Of a stretch of 64,000 bases of DNA, positions 34,592-43,714 are shown in pieces. Within the stretch, counting starts at the first letter, position 1. Each line of letters begins with the position of its first letter. A program made the translations under genes and the position numbers. The stretch comes from Bacteroidales bacterium (GTDB lineage: Bacteria > Bacteroidota > Bacteroidia > Bacteroidales > P3). The notes under the pieces are model-generated. The model was not told the DNA's origin. It was given only the letters and a program-made list of their open reading frames with translations, and made no database searches. The stretch spans positions 1 to 64,000 of the forward strand of contig JAGCVD010000014.1 in the NCBI GenBank assembly GCA_017962545.1, given 5' to 3'.

Positions 34592-37185
34592 TATCTTATC
34601 AGGGTTACTGTGCCGTGGAGCACATGGGTGACTTTGGGAAGGACATCGTTGCTATAGCGGATGAGGTAGGTGTAGGTGCCCTGCGGGCATTCGTTGCCGT
34701 TCATGTCACGACCATCCCATTTGCAATCGGGAGTCTCGCAGTGGAACACCAACATGCCGTTGCGGTTGTAGATGTGCATCTCCTCTTTGATGGTGTGGGT
34801 GCTGATGGAGCCGAAGTATCTGTTGACCTCATCTCCTCTGCCGGGGGTAAAGATATTGGGCATGTAGAATGTCTCTTTGTGCAAGGGGATGACGATGTGG
34901 GTCGAGTCGATACAGCCGCCTTGTTGGATGGGAGCCTGTGCATACAGCCAGATGTCGGCCTCTTCGTATTCAGCGGGTATGGTGTAGTCGAAAGATGACG
35001 ACAGACGGGTACTGCCGTCGGGCAGGCGCCACACACGAGAGTCGGTATTATCCGACACATCAATCAGGTTGGCGGTGAGGTGGTCGTAGTCGAGGTACTC
35101 GCGGTCGCTCTGTATGCGCGGACTGACTTTGCTCAGGGTGAACTGCAACTCTTTCTTCGAGGAGCATCCATGGTCGTTTTGGTAGTTGATGACGTCGCGG
35201 GTCGACTCGCTGTAGGTGGAGTCGTTCACGGGCCAAGTCCAAGGCTTGCAATAGGTGACGCGCTCAAGACTGTAGCTAGTATCCAGCACTAGCAGGTTGA
35301 GGTGCACCGTCGAGTCGCAGAGTGGGGTTGATTGCAGGTGCTCGGTGGCAGTGGTGGTCTGGGTGTAGGTGTGTCCATTCCAGGTATAACTCTCACCGTA
35401 GCAGATGGTGTCGTACTCCGTGATGTCGAAGTTGGGGTAGTAGTCCACCCGCAACGTGTCGTATTTCTCGCAGCCACTGGCGAAGACACATCCCACATAC
35501 ACATAGATAGTGTCGATTTTATTGGCTACCACTCCAGTGTCGGGCAGTTGGGCCTGCAGGGTGATAGGCAGTTGGACGAGGTTATTGTCTCCGGTTAACT
35601 CGCCGAGGGTCAGGCATTGTTCCTTGGGTAAGGAGATGTCTTGTCCTTTGCTGCGGCGGACAACGTCACAGGTGAAAGTGTCGATAACCTGATAGTTGGG
35701 GTATTCCATCGTCAATCTCGTTTCTCGGTTGGCGCAGGAACTTACTGTCCTCATGCTTGTATCACCGTTAGCGGGGCGGATGGTCAAGTGGGCTACGGTG
35801 TCGATACCGACAACGATGGTGTCGAACAGGTTGTACCAGTTACTGTTGGCATCTTGGAACTTCAGGTGGAAACCGTAGCGCGACACACGTGTGGGGTTGA
35901 CGACGGCACGTGTCAGGGTGGGGCAGGTATTGGTCTGTCCCATGGGATTGGGCGATGTGTAGGAGCCCATGGGGTAGTAGTACCCGTTGGTGTCGTCGCG
36001 AGCCTCGGGGTGTTGGGCGTCGAACATGGAGAGGTGAACGGTGTCGCCATTGTCAAAGATACGGAACCACTCGTAGCGTTTCTGGGTGGATCCTTGCGGT
36101 GTGAAACGGTAGGCCTCATGAGAGATTGTAGAGGTAAATGTGTTTCTGTTGGAAGGGAAGAATGATGCAGGTGCGCCGTTAATCACAAAGTAGTTGGGAT
36201 CGTTAGGATTGCTCGATTTCACTTGAGCCTGTCCTGTGTGGTTTTGGATGCCGATGATTCCACGTCCACCACTGGTAGAAGAACCATACTCGCGTTGTTT
36301 TACATGGACCTCGATAATATTTGAACCCTCATAGCATACAATCTGGTAGGTGCAGTGCTTGTTATTGTTGCCAAATTGCGCCATATCATTCCACGAGCAT
36401 ATGATTTTTCGGCAAGGATATTCGTCAATGACACCATAGTAGATGCCATAGTTGGGATTGGTGTGATTGTTTATCGTTGCAGCAGGGTCGGTGTCTTCAA
36501 AAACGCCATAGATAGCATCGCGCATTCTGGCCAAACCATCAGAACTGGGAGCACCGCTTGTCCCATCGGGCCATGGAATGGGTGCGGAGAAATTATAATC
36601 GCAATGATTCCCAGAACCAAATTGATTTTGGTCGCAGAATGTGACTAGGCCGTTAGCTCCCAAACGGAATTGGGTTTTCCGAATGCCGAAGAAATAGAAT
36701 GGGTATGGAATAGCAGTATAACTTGGCGCAAACTCGTCGTCTGCAGAGATTGGCATTTTCTTCTTGTTAGGGTCATTCATATTAGCCAAGGCAGCACCCA
36801 GAGTGAAGCAGAACGTGGTGTCTGGTGGGTTGTATGGAATGGTGTCAACGGCGTAGTATCCGTTGAAATACTGCACAGGGATATAAGGCATGCACGACAG
36901 GATGATGCCGCTTTCGCGAGTGTTGCAGTCGATAACGGTGTCCCACGGGAAATTGGGGTCGTTGTTCCACAGGTTGGAACGGTAGTTCGAAGTCTTCTCG
37001 TGCTTCTGCTTGATCTGCACATCGGGGCACGGGTTCACCACAGGGGGCCACTGGTAGTCGTCGCACATGGTTTCTGGGCTGGGGTGGCTAGTGCCCCAGG
37101 TGCTGTAATTTTGCGCTTTGAGGCTCCCGCAGGCTGCCAGTAGCAGGACTGCCACTAATAATCTCTTGTATTGCATCTTTATCAT
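34591..37185 (-). CDS. Large secreted protein with type B T9SS (gliding-associated) C-terminal domain, paralog 2
   Basis: About 864 residues. The signal peptide MIKMQYKRLLVAVLLLAACG ends SLKAQ. I prefer Met 37185 (or 37176) to the more distal Met at 37218, whose extra residues are acidic. The N-terminal region contains an adhesin-like beta-sandwich (IPYPFYFFGIRKTQFRLGANG, then YQIVCYEGSNIIEVHVKQRE) similar to nidogen-type folds. Repeated Cys-bearing modules DTICYGESYTWNG follow. The end (MPNIFTPGRGDEVNRYFG to GTYTYLIRYS) is the type B sorting domain. It is probably surface-exposed. Its ligand is unknown. Confidence 0.85.
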   Translation of the reverse strand: MIKMQYKRLLVAVLLLAACGSLKAQNYSTWGTSHPSPETMCDDYQWPPVVNPCPDVQIKQKHEKTSNYRSNLWNNDPNFPWDTVIDCNTRESGIILSCMPYIPVQYFNGYYAVDTIPYNPPDTTFCFTLGAALANMNDPNKKKMPISADDEFAPSYTAIPYPFYFFGIRKTQFRLGANGLVTFCDQNQFGSGNHCDYNFSAPIPWPDGTSGAPSSDGLARMRDAIYGVFEDTDPAATINNHTNPNYGIYYGVIDEYPCRKIICSWNDMAQFGNNNKHCTYQIVCYEGSNIIEVHVKQREYGSSTSGGRGIIGIQNHTGQAQVKSSNPNDPNYFVINGAPASFFPSNRNTFTSTISHEAYRFTPQGSTQKRYEWFRIFDNGDTVHLSMFDAQHPEARDDTNGYYYPMGSYTSPNPMGQTNTCPTLTRAVVNPTRVSRYGFHLKFQDANSNWYNLFDTIVVGIDTVAHLTIRPANGDTSMRTVSSCANRETRLTMEYPNYQVIDTFTCDVVRRSKGQDISLPKEQCLTLGELTGDNNLVQLPITLQAQLPDTGVVANKIDTIYVYVGCVFASGCEKYDTLRVDYYPNFDITEYDTICYGESYTWNGHTYTQTTTATEHLQSTPLCDSTVHLNLLVLDTSYSLERVTYCKPWTWPVNDSTYSESTRDVINYQNDHGCSSKKELQFTLSKVSPRIQSDREYLDYDHLTANLIDVSDNTDSRVWRLPDGSTRLSSSFDYTIPAEYEEADIWLYAQAPIQQGGCIDSTHIVIPLHKETFYMPNIFTPGRGDEVNRYFGSISTHTIKEEMHIYNRNGMLVFHCETPDCKWDGRDMNGNECPQGTYTYLIRYSNDVLPKVTHVLHGTVTLIR

Positions 37186-37218
37186 AAAGTTTATATTCTC
37201 TTTTAGTTCGTTTTTCAT

Positions 37219-39732
37219 TTATCGCAACAGCGTCACCGAGCCTTTGAGCACCTTTGTCTCGTGGGGGGCGTATTCGGTGGTGTAGCGTACAATATATACG
37301 TAGCTGCCTTGTGGACAAGGGCGGCCGCTCATGTCGTTGCCGTCCCAGTGGCAGTCAATCTCTTCGCAGCGGAAGACAAGTTCGCCGTAGCGGTTGTAGA
37401 TAAGGGTCTGCTCTTTCAGCAGGTGGCTGCTGAAGGTGTGGAAGTGGTCGTTGCCACCGTCGGGGATGTCGGGAGTGAAAGTGTTGGGTGCCCATATTAC
37501 GTCGCGACGGAAGGGTATGATGAGGCGTGCGGTGTCGATGCAGGTACCATAGAGGCTGCTCTCAATCAGTAAGAATTCGGCCGACACAAGGTCTATTGGG
37601 GCAGTGTAATAAACCGTGGGGGTGGTCTGTGGCTCGCGGCCGGGTACCATCCAGGTGCGGCTGCTGCCACCGGTGCTGACATCAGTCAGCACGACGTCCG
37701 TATGGTTGAAGTCGAAGTATTCGAGGCTGGCGGCGATGATGGGCGTCATAGGCGTCAGAGTGAAGTCGAGCAGCACCGTCGAGTCGCAGTCCCATTGGTT
37801 CTTCAGCACCACGGATGCTGCGGCACTGTTGGACACAGTGTACCAGTTGCTGTCCTGCCATTGTATGGGCTTGCAGGCATACTGGTGGTCGATGTAGTAA
37901 CTGGTGTCGTTCACCTTGAGGTTGAGGTGTATCGTGCTGTCGCAGCCGTTGGCAGTCTGGGAGGAAACCATTGGACTTGTTGTGGAGGTGTGGTAGGTGT
38001 GTCCGTCCACGTCCCAAGTGTAACTCTCGCCGTAACAGATGGTATCGTATATCGTGGTGTCGTGGGCGGGGAGGGTGCGCAGCAGGAAGTCGACTTCCTT
38101 GGAGCAGCCACTCCTGAACAAGATGCTGAAATGCACGTTGATGGAGTCGATATTGCCGGGTTGCACGTGACGAGCCGTGGAGTCGCCCCGCAGGATGATG
38201 GGGTGCCGTTTGAGCAGCGTCTCCTCGTGAAGGAACATCGGGTCGATGGTCAGCAGGCTGTCAGGTAGCAGTGTATTGGTGCCACCATTGATGCGAGTCA
38301 ACGTGTAGGTCGTGCTGAGCGTGTCCTGCAATTCCGGGTATTCCAGCATCAGGTGAGCGTCCTTGCCGGCGCAGATGTACATCTCGTGTTCGTTGGTTCC
38401 GCCTGTCCTCGGACGCAGTGTGAGGTTGTTGGCGGTATCCATGCCGACAACAATGGTGTCATAGAGGTCGTACCAATGGCCCGCGGCATCGGCAAAGCGA
38501 AGGCGGTACACATAGCGCGACACCCGTGTGGGCTCCACGTAGGCCAGGCTCAGGTCGGGACGCGACGCGTCGAATCCACGGGGGTCGTAACAGCCGTTGG
38601 TGTCGTTGGGATTGACGCTCTTGAGGCTCATCTTCACCAACGTGTCGTTGTCCAGCAACCGGTACCAGCCCGACAGCGAACTCATCTGTGTCTCGCCCTG
38701 CGGCGTGAAACGGAAGGCGATGGACGAGTCGATGGCCGATTGCAGCAGGTTGAATCCTGCGGGGTAGTAGGCTGCAGGGGCGTTGTTGTACAGGTAGGGG
38801 TTCACCGTGATGTCCTGCACCTGCGGGCTGCCCGTGGCGTTCTGTATGCCCAGTAGGCCACGGCCGTTTTGCCACACGCTCACACCACGTCGCTTCACAT
38901 GCACCTCGATGATATTCGAGCCCTCGTAGCACACAATCTGGTAGGTGCAACGATTGTCGAGGTTGCGCGAGCCAGGGAAAGTCGGAATGCCGTTCCACGA
39001 GCAGATAATCTTATAGCATGGTGATGTGTCCTGCACACCGTAGTAGATGCCCTGGTCGCCGTGCAGATACGACGCCACGGGGTGTGTGTCCTCGTAGATG
39101 CCATAGATGGCATCGCGCATATTGTTCACTGTGCATCCCAAGCCTTGAGGAGCGTTGGCGTTGCTATTGCTCCATGGCAGTTGGGCGGAGAACTTCCACG
39201 GGCAGTACTTGCCCGCCGACGACGCGTTGAACGTAATCAGACCGTTGGCGCCCAGTACAAAGGCCGTCTTCTTGAAACCGAAGAAATAGAAGTCAAACGG
39301 GATGGGCGTGGCAGCTTCGGCAAAGTCGTCGTCGGTGGCAACAGGCATCTTCGTGCCCTCCGCGAAAGTGGGGTCGGGAGGATTGTAGGGGATGCGGTCC
39401 ACGGTGTACTGACCGTTGAACCACTGACGGGGAATGTAGGGCATGCAGGAGAGGATGATGCTGCTCGTGTCGCACGTCACCACCGTGTCCCATCCTTCGG
39501 CGCGGTACTGCTTCAGGGGCGTGTGGTCGTGCTTCTGCTTGATTTGTACCTCGGGGCAGGGCGACTGGGGCCACTCGTATTTGCCGTAATTGTAGTGCGT
39601 GCTTGAGTCGCTGGATCCCCACATGCTTGCGTTCCATACCCGCTGCCCGTAGGCGGTATGGCCGCCGAAACAGCAGGCCACCATTAGTATGATGGCGGTT
39701 ATGAAATTGAGAATGTGGTGTTTGGTAAGCAT
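37219..39732 (-). CDS. Large secreted protein with type B T9SS (gliding-associated) C-terminal domain, paralog 1
   Basis: 837 residues with a signal peptide ending GGHTAYGQ. It is a clear paralog of the next gene along the whole length. Shared blocks include CPEVQIKQKHDHT near residue 60, IILSCMPYIPRQWFNGQYTVDRIPYNPP, the FYFFGFKKTAFVLGANGLITF strand set, CTYQIVCYEGSNIIEVHVKRR, the DTICYGESYTW module and a C-terminal APNTFTPDIPDGGNDHFHTF...GSYVYIVRYT sorting domain. It is probably a cell-surface or secreted adhesin-like protein. The stop codon touches the next open frame (TAAATG). Confidence 0.87.
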   Translation of the reverse strand: MLTKHHILNFITAIILMVACCFGGHTAYGQRVWNASMWGSSDSSTHYNYGKYEWPQSPCPEVQIKQKHDHTPLKQYRAEGWDTVVTCDTSSIILSCMPYIPRQWFNGQYTVDRIPYNPPDPTFAEGTKMPVATDDDFAEAATPIPFDFYFFGFKKTAFVLGANGLITFNASSAGKYCPWKFSAQLPWSNSNANAPQGLGCTVNNMRDAIYGIYEDTHPVASYLHGDQGIYYGVQDTSPCYKIICSWNGIPTFPGSRNLDNRCTYQIVCYEGSNIIEVHVKRRGVSVWQNGRGLLGIQNATGSPQVQDITVNPYLYNNAPAAYYPAGFNLLQSAIDSSIAFRFTPQGETQMSSLSGWYRLLDNDTLVKMSLKSVNPNDTNGCYDPRGFDASRPDLSLAYVEPTRVSRYVYRLRFADAAGHWYDLYDTIVVGMDTANNLTLRPRTGGTNEHEMYICAGKDAHLMLEYPELQDTLSTTYTLTRINGGTNTLLPDSLLTIDPMFLHEETLLKRHPIILRGDSTARHVQPGNIDSINVHFSILFRSGCSKEVDFLLRTLPAHDTTIYDTICYGESYTWDVDGHTYHTSTTSPMVSSQTANGCDSTIHLNLKVNDTSYYIDHQYACKPIQWQDSNWYTVSNSAAASVVLKNQWDCDSTVLLDFTLTPMTPIIAASLEYFDFNHTDVVLTDVSTGGSSRTWMVPGREPQTTPTVYYTAPIDLVSAEFLLIESSLYGTCIDTARLIIPFRRDVIWAPNTFTPDIPDGGNDHFHTFSSHLLKEQTLIYNRYGELVFRCEEIDCHWDGNDMSGRPCPQGSYVYIVRYTTEYAPHETKVLKGSVTLLR

Positions 39733-39753
39733 CCAGTCCTAGTCTTTAAAATG

Positions 39754-39761
39754 CAAAGATA
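39754..39761 (-). promoter_or_regulatory. -7 box upstream of the T9SS paralog pair
   Basis: On the minus strand TATCTTTG followed by CATTTT, 22 bp before the start codon. No clear TTTG at -33 is visible. Confidence 0.45.
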
Positions 39762-39842
39762 AGAAATTTATACTAAATAGATATAAAATGGCATTATTTT
39801 GTTGCCATGAATCTTACATTTTAATAAAATTTAGGATATGCG

Positions 39843-40790
39843 CTAGCGAATGCCTAGGCGATTTAGGGCAGAATGGAATGCTGCGGCATTGCGGTTGTGC
39901 TCAGCGATGGTAGTGGCGAATCGATGAGTGCCGTCCATCTGCTCGCTGGCACAGAAATACAGATAGTTGGTCTCCGGTGCGTTGAGCACAGCATTGACAC
40001 TGGCGTCCGAGGGAAGACAGATGGGGGCCGGCGGCAGACCAGTATGCCGGTAGGTGTTGAAGGGGCTCTCGGTGACAATATGCTTGTTCAATATTCTCCG
40101 CAAGGAGAAGTCACCGACAGCATATTTCACCGTCGGGTCGGCCTGCAAGGGCATTCCTTTCTCTAAACGGTTTAGGTATACGCTGGCAATCAGCGGCTTC
40201 TCAGGGTTGTTGTTGGTCTCTTCCTCGACAATGGATGCAAGGATAATAAGGTCCTTAGGGTCCTTAATGTCTTTAAGGTCCTTTTTAGTCCAGAAGCGGT
40301 TATATTCCTTTTCCATGCGCTGCATGAACTTCTCAGGTGTGACGGTCCAGTAGAACTCGTAGGTGTTGGGGCGGATGAGATAGAAGCTGTCCAGGGTGAT
40401 GTTGAAGTCATCGTGCATCAGTTGTTTGTTAAGGAAATCGTTGAGTTGTTCTGGTGTGCGGAACTTGCCGATGGTGAGGCGGATAGGATCCTGCTGCCCG
40501 TTGCGGAGCTTGCGGACTAGGGTGAGAGTTCGCATGTGGGGTTCGACGATATAGGAGCCCGGCCTCACACTCTGCTCAAGTTTCAGCAGGTGGGAAAAGA
40601 GGAGGAATGAGGGGTTGGTTCTTACGTCCTTTTGGTCAAGGAGGTTGCAGAGTAGGGAGAAGTCATCGGCTGGTAGGTCGATGCGTACGGGTACGCTGTT
40701 GGCGGTGCGCTGGTTGATGATATTGATTGCTGCCCCGCCGATGGCGGCGATGATGAAAACGATGAGGATGATAATCTTCTTTTTCTTCAT
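39843..40790 (-). CDS. mltG: Endolytic murein transglycosylase MltG
   Basis: 315 residues starting at MKKKKIIILIVF (ATG 40790); a longer frame upstream lies in the GNAT gene. One N-terminal membrane helix (residues 5-24) is followed by a LysM-like region and the YceG domain. ILASIVEEET places the likely catalytic Glu at 189; PLQADPTVKYA and NTYRHTGLPPAPI are the family signatures. It cuts nascent peptidoglycan at the inner membrane. Residues 169-181 (KKDLKDIKDPKDL) derive from a 9-bp repeat. It overlaps the GNAT stop (ATGA). Confidence 0.93.
   Translation of the reverse strand: MKKKKIIILIVFIIAAIGGAAINIINQRTANSVPVRIDLPADDFSLLCNLLDQKDVRTNPSFLLFSHLLKLEQSVRPGSYIVEPHMRTLTLVRKLRNGQQDPIRLTIGKFRTPEQLNDFLNKQLMHDDFNITLDSFYLIRPNTYEFYWTVTPEKFMQRMEKEYNRFWTKKDLKDIKDPKDLIILASIVEEETNNNPEKPLIASVYLNRLEKGMPLQADPTVKYAVGDFSLRRILNKHIVTESPFNTYRHTGLPPAPICLPSDASVNAVLNAPETNYLYFCASEQMDGTHRFATTIAEHNRNAAAFHSALNRLGIR
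40250..40290. repeat. In-frame 9-mer array inside mltG
   Basis: GGTCCTTAG, GGTCCTTAA, TGTCTTTAA and GGTCCTTTT follow each other at 40250, 40259, 40268 and 40277. On the coding strand this gives a Lys-Asp-(Leu/Ile/Pro) tripeptide repeat, immediately before the catalytic glutamate motif. Confidence 0.85.
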
Positions 40791-41164
40791 AGGATGAGTT
40801 GCATGCGTATGTTGTCGATATAGTGGCTGTCGTATTCGAGCCATTCTTTGAAGTGGCCGCATTGGGTGTAACCCGCCTTACGGAAGAGGGCGATACTGGC
40901 GGTGTTGATGGAGGCAATGTCGGCGTAGAGTGTGTGTAGGTGGTAGTTGTTGGTGGCTAGTTTTTGCAACTCTCGGAGCATGGCGAGGGCGTAGCCTTGG
41001 CGACGGTAGTCGGAAGTCACCATGATGCCCACGGCAGCCCTCTTGTTCAATGGGTCGTAGTTATAGAGGTCGATGCAGCCATAGGGGAGGGCATAGAGCT
41101 TCAGGTTGCCTGACGACAGCGATGCCTCTTCCTCGGCGACCAGTGTTAACTTATCTTGCTCCAC
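40787..41164 (-). CDS. GNAT N-acetyltransferase, short at the N-terminus
   Basis: 125 residues. GIMVTSDYRRQGYALAML is the acetyl-CoA pyrophosphate loop and SINTASIALFRKAGYTQCGHFKEW is the typical C-terminal half of RimJ/RimL-like enzymes. Homologs of this type usually have ~45-55 more residues before GCIDLYNYDPLNKRA. Here the sequence begins MEQDKLTLVAEEE, and its first codons overlap the 3' end of recG. It may be a truncated relic or a compact variant. Its substrate is unknown. Confidence 0.75.
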   Translation of the reverse strand: MEQDKLTLVAEEEASLSSGNLKLYALPYGCIDLYNYDPLNKRAAVGIMVTSDYRRQGYALAMLRELQKLATNNYHLHTLYADIASINTASIALFRKAGYTQCGHFKEWLEYDSHYIDNIRMQLIL

Positions 41165-43224
41165 ATCAGTTTGTTTTTGGATTGTTCGATGTGCTTTCTC
41201 AGCATGGGATGACTGACAAGGTTGGGGTCGTCATCAAGAATGTCGCGCACAAGGTTTCGTGTCGCCTGTACAATAGGTTCATCATCAACGATGGAGGCCA
41301 GTTTGAGGTCGAGGACGCCGCTCTGCTGTAGTCCCTGAAGGTCGCCCGGGCCGCGTAATCGCAGGTCGGCTTCGGCAATCTGGAAGCCATCGGTGGTGCT
41401 GCACATGGTGTGTATGCGTTCGCGCGAGGTGTTACTGAGTTGGTCCTTGGTCATCAGGATGCAGTAACTCTGCTCACTTCCACGCCCCACGCGGCCGCGC
41501 AACTGGTGCAGTTGGCTGAGACCGAAGCGCTCGGCGTTCTCGATGACCATGACAGTGGCATTGGGCACGTCGACGCCCACTTCGATGACGGTGGTGCTGA
41601 CCATGATGTGTGTCTTTCCCTGCTTGAAGCGCTCCATTTCAAAGGCTTTCTCTTCGGGGGTGAGTTGGCCGTGCATCATGCTCACCTGATATTGTGGCCG
41701 TGGAAAGTAGTTTTGCACCATCTCGAGGCCGTCCTCGAGGTCCTTAAGGTCGAGTTTTTCACTTTCGTGGATGAGAGGGTAGACGAAGTAGACTTGGCGG
41801 CCAGCGTCGATCTGCTGCTTCAAGAAGTGGAACACCAGTGGTCGGCGGGGTTCGGTGCGATGGTAGGTGCGTACGGGCGTGCGTCCAGGGGGCATCTCGT
41901 CGATGATGGAGCAGTCGAGGTCGCCGTAGAGGGTCATTGCCAGGGTGCGCGGGATGGGGGTGGCGGTCATCACGAGGATGTGCGGCATGCCTTTGTCCCA
42001 CAGTTTGGCGCGCTGTTCGACACCGAAACGATGTTGCTCGTCGATGACCACAAGGCCCAGGCGGTGGAACACCACATCATCCTCGATGAGGGCGTGGGTG
42101 CCTATGACAAGTTGCGTCTCGCCGCTAGCGATGCGTTGTTTTGTCTTTTTCTTGTCGGCAGCTTTTATGCTGCCAATGAGCAACTCGACTTTGATGTTAA
42201 GACCGTCGAGCAGGCGCAGGAAGGTGTAGTAGTGTTGTGTGGCAAGGATTTCGGTGGGTGCCATAAGGCAAGCTTGGCAGCCGTTGTCGAGGGCCAGCAG
42301 CATGCTCATGAGGGCCACGAGGGTTTTGCCGCTTCCCACGTCGCCTTGTAGCAGGCGGTTCATCTGGCGTCCGCTGCGTAGGTCTTCGCGAATCTCGCGG
42401 ATGACACGCTTTTGTGCTCCTGTCAAAGGGAAAGGTATCTTTTCGCGATAGAAACGGTTGAAATGGTCGCCTACAGTGCTGAAGATGATGCCGTGTGAGC
42501 GGTTGCTGCGGGTGTAGTGGGCATATTGGTAGTCGAGTTGGAGGAAGAAGAGTTCTTCGAATTTGAGGCGTGTCTGTGCCGCGTCGAGTTGTGTCGGGCT
42601 TTCTGGATAATGGATAGCTTTCAAGGCATCGAGGCGGGGCATGAGGTGGAATCTCTCGAGTACTTCGGGAGGCAGGGTTTCCTCGACGCCGGCGATGCAG
42701 CCACATAGGGTTTCGGTAATCCGTGCTAGGGTACGGGTACCAAGGCTGTGCTGCTTCATTTTGTCGGTGGTGGTATAAACTGGCAGATAAGGTTGGTGGT
42801 TGTCGTCGCCAGCGGTGTCCGTCTCCAGCTCGGGATGCGTCATCTGCCATTGCCCATTGTAGAGGGTGGGCTTACCCATGATGGTGTATTTGACGCCGGG
42901 TTTCAGTTTGTTGCGCACCCACTTGGTGCCAGCGAACCAGACGAGTTGCAGGCTGCCAGTGCCGTCGCTGAAATCCACTGTCAATCGTTCCCGATGGGGA
43001 CCCGTGCTGACGACGGTCATGTTGCTCACGGTGCCTTGCAGCACCACCAAAGGATTTTCTTCACTGAGTGTTGCCACCGTGGCTGTCTTGGAACGGTCGA
43101 TATGGCGGAAAGGGAAGTATTCCAGCAAATCCATTGGGGTACGTACACCCAACTCCGAGGCCAACACTTTGGCTCGGGAGGGTCCTACACCTTTCAGGTA
43201 GACTATGTCGTCATAGGGTTGCAT
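41146..43224 (-). CDS. recG: ATP-dependent DNA helicase RecG
   Basis: 692 residues from ATG 43224 (MQPYDDIVYLKGVGPSRAKVL); the longer open frame upstream is coaD shadow sequence. The wedge/OB domain is at about residues 60-155. Helicase motifs are Walker A LLQGDVGSGKTLVA, DEQH box VIDEQHRFGVEQ, TATPIPRT and motif VI QLRGRVGRGSEQSYC. It drives regression of stalled replication forks. It lies between coaD (4-bp gap) and the GNAT gene (overlap). Confidence 0.96.
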   Translation of the reverse strand: MQPYDDIVYLKGVGPSRAKVLASELGVRTPMDLLEYFPFRHIDRSKTATVATLSEENPLVVLQGTVSNMTVVSTGPHRERLTVDFSDGTGSLQLVWFAGTKWVRNKLKPGVKYTIMGKPTLYNGQWQMTHPELETDTAGDDNHQPYLPVYTTTDKMKQHSLGTRTLARITETLCGCIAGVEETLPPEVLERFHLMPRLDALKAIHYPESPTQLDAAQTRLKFEELFFLQLDYQYAHYTRSNRSHGIIFSTVGDHFNRFYREKIPFPLTGAQKRVIREIREDLRSGRQMNRLLQGDVGSGKTLVALMSMLLALDNGCQACLMAPTEILATQHYYTFLRLLDGLNIKVELLIGSIKAADKKKTKQRIASGETQLVIGTHALIEDDVVFHRLGLVVIDEQHRFGVEQRAKLWDKGMPHILVMTATPIPRTLAMTLYGDLDCSIIDEMPPGRTPVRTYHRTEPRRPLVFHFLKQQIDAGRQVYFVYPLIHESEKLDLKDLEDGLEMVQNYFPRPQYQVSMMHGQLTPEEKAFEMERFKQGKTHIMVSTTVIEVGVDVPNATVMVIENAERFGLSQLHQLRGRVGRGSEQSYCILMTKDQLSNTSRERIHTMCSTTDGFQIAEADLRLRGPGDLQGLQQSGVLDLKLASIVDDEPIVQATRNLVRDILDDDPNLVSHPMLRKHIEQSKNKLMWSKIS

Positions 43225-43228
43225 TGCT

Positions 43229-43702
43229 TCAATGCTTGTTGGTCTGGTCGCTTGAGTGGGACAGGCGCTCGCGTTCCAGGGTGCTGCTGATGTTGACATG
43301 GTCGGCGTCGGCCATGACGAGGAGTGTTTCGATGGAAGGGTCTTGGGCCCGGTTGACACTAGCCACAAGTTGTTCGTATTCGAAGTCGGCCGAGGTACGT
43401 ATTCCTCGTACAATACATTGTGCTCCCAGTTGGTGACAGAGGTCGACAGTCATTCCGTCGTAGGAGGTTACCTCGACCTGTGGTAGGTCGGCGAGCATAT
43501 GGCGTATGCGCTCCATGCGTTCATCGACGCTGAACATACCGCCAAAGGCGCCGTTCGCTCCACCGCGGTCGCATTCAGCTTTCTTGCTGTTAATGCCCAC
43601 GGCGACTATCAGTTTGTCGAACAAGGGTGCCACACGTCGCACGACGGCTTCGTGGCCTGTGGTGAAAGGATCGAATGAACCTGGGAATAGTGCAGTAGCC
43701 AT
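43229..43702 (-). CDS. coaD: Pantetheine-phosphate adenylyltransferase
   Basis: 157 residues, cytidylyltransferase fold. FPGSFDPFTTGHEAVV carries the T/HxGH ATP motif, IVRGIRTSADFEYEQLVASVNR is the phosphopantetheine site and ISSTLERE matches the ISSS motif. It makes dephospho-CoA from 4'-phosphopantetheine. Compared with E. coli CoaD there are about 12 extra residues (ECDRGGANGAFG) between SKK and MFSVDER, and the C-terminal FLP-like tail is replaced by a short HSSDQTNKH. The core residues are present, so it is probably active. Confidence 0.9.
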   Translation of the reverse strand: MATALFPGSFDPFTTGHEAVVRRVAPLFDKLIVAVGINSKKAECDRGGANGAFGGMFSVDERMERIRHMLADLPQVEVTSYDGMTVDLCHQLGAQCIVRGIRTSADFEYEQLVASVNRAQDPSIETLLVMADADHVNISSTLERERLSHSSDQTNKH

Positions 43703-43714
43703 AGTCTTTAGCCA

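Noticed and set aside
41410..42351. 313-residue open frame on the plus strand
   Set aside because: It is antisense to recG, with shadow composition and no motif.
43225..43413. 63-residue N-terminal extension of RecG
   Set aside because: It lies inside coaD in another frame and RecG homologs start at the LKGVGP region.
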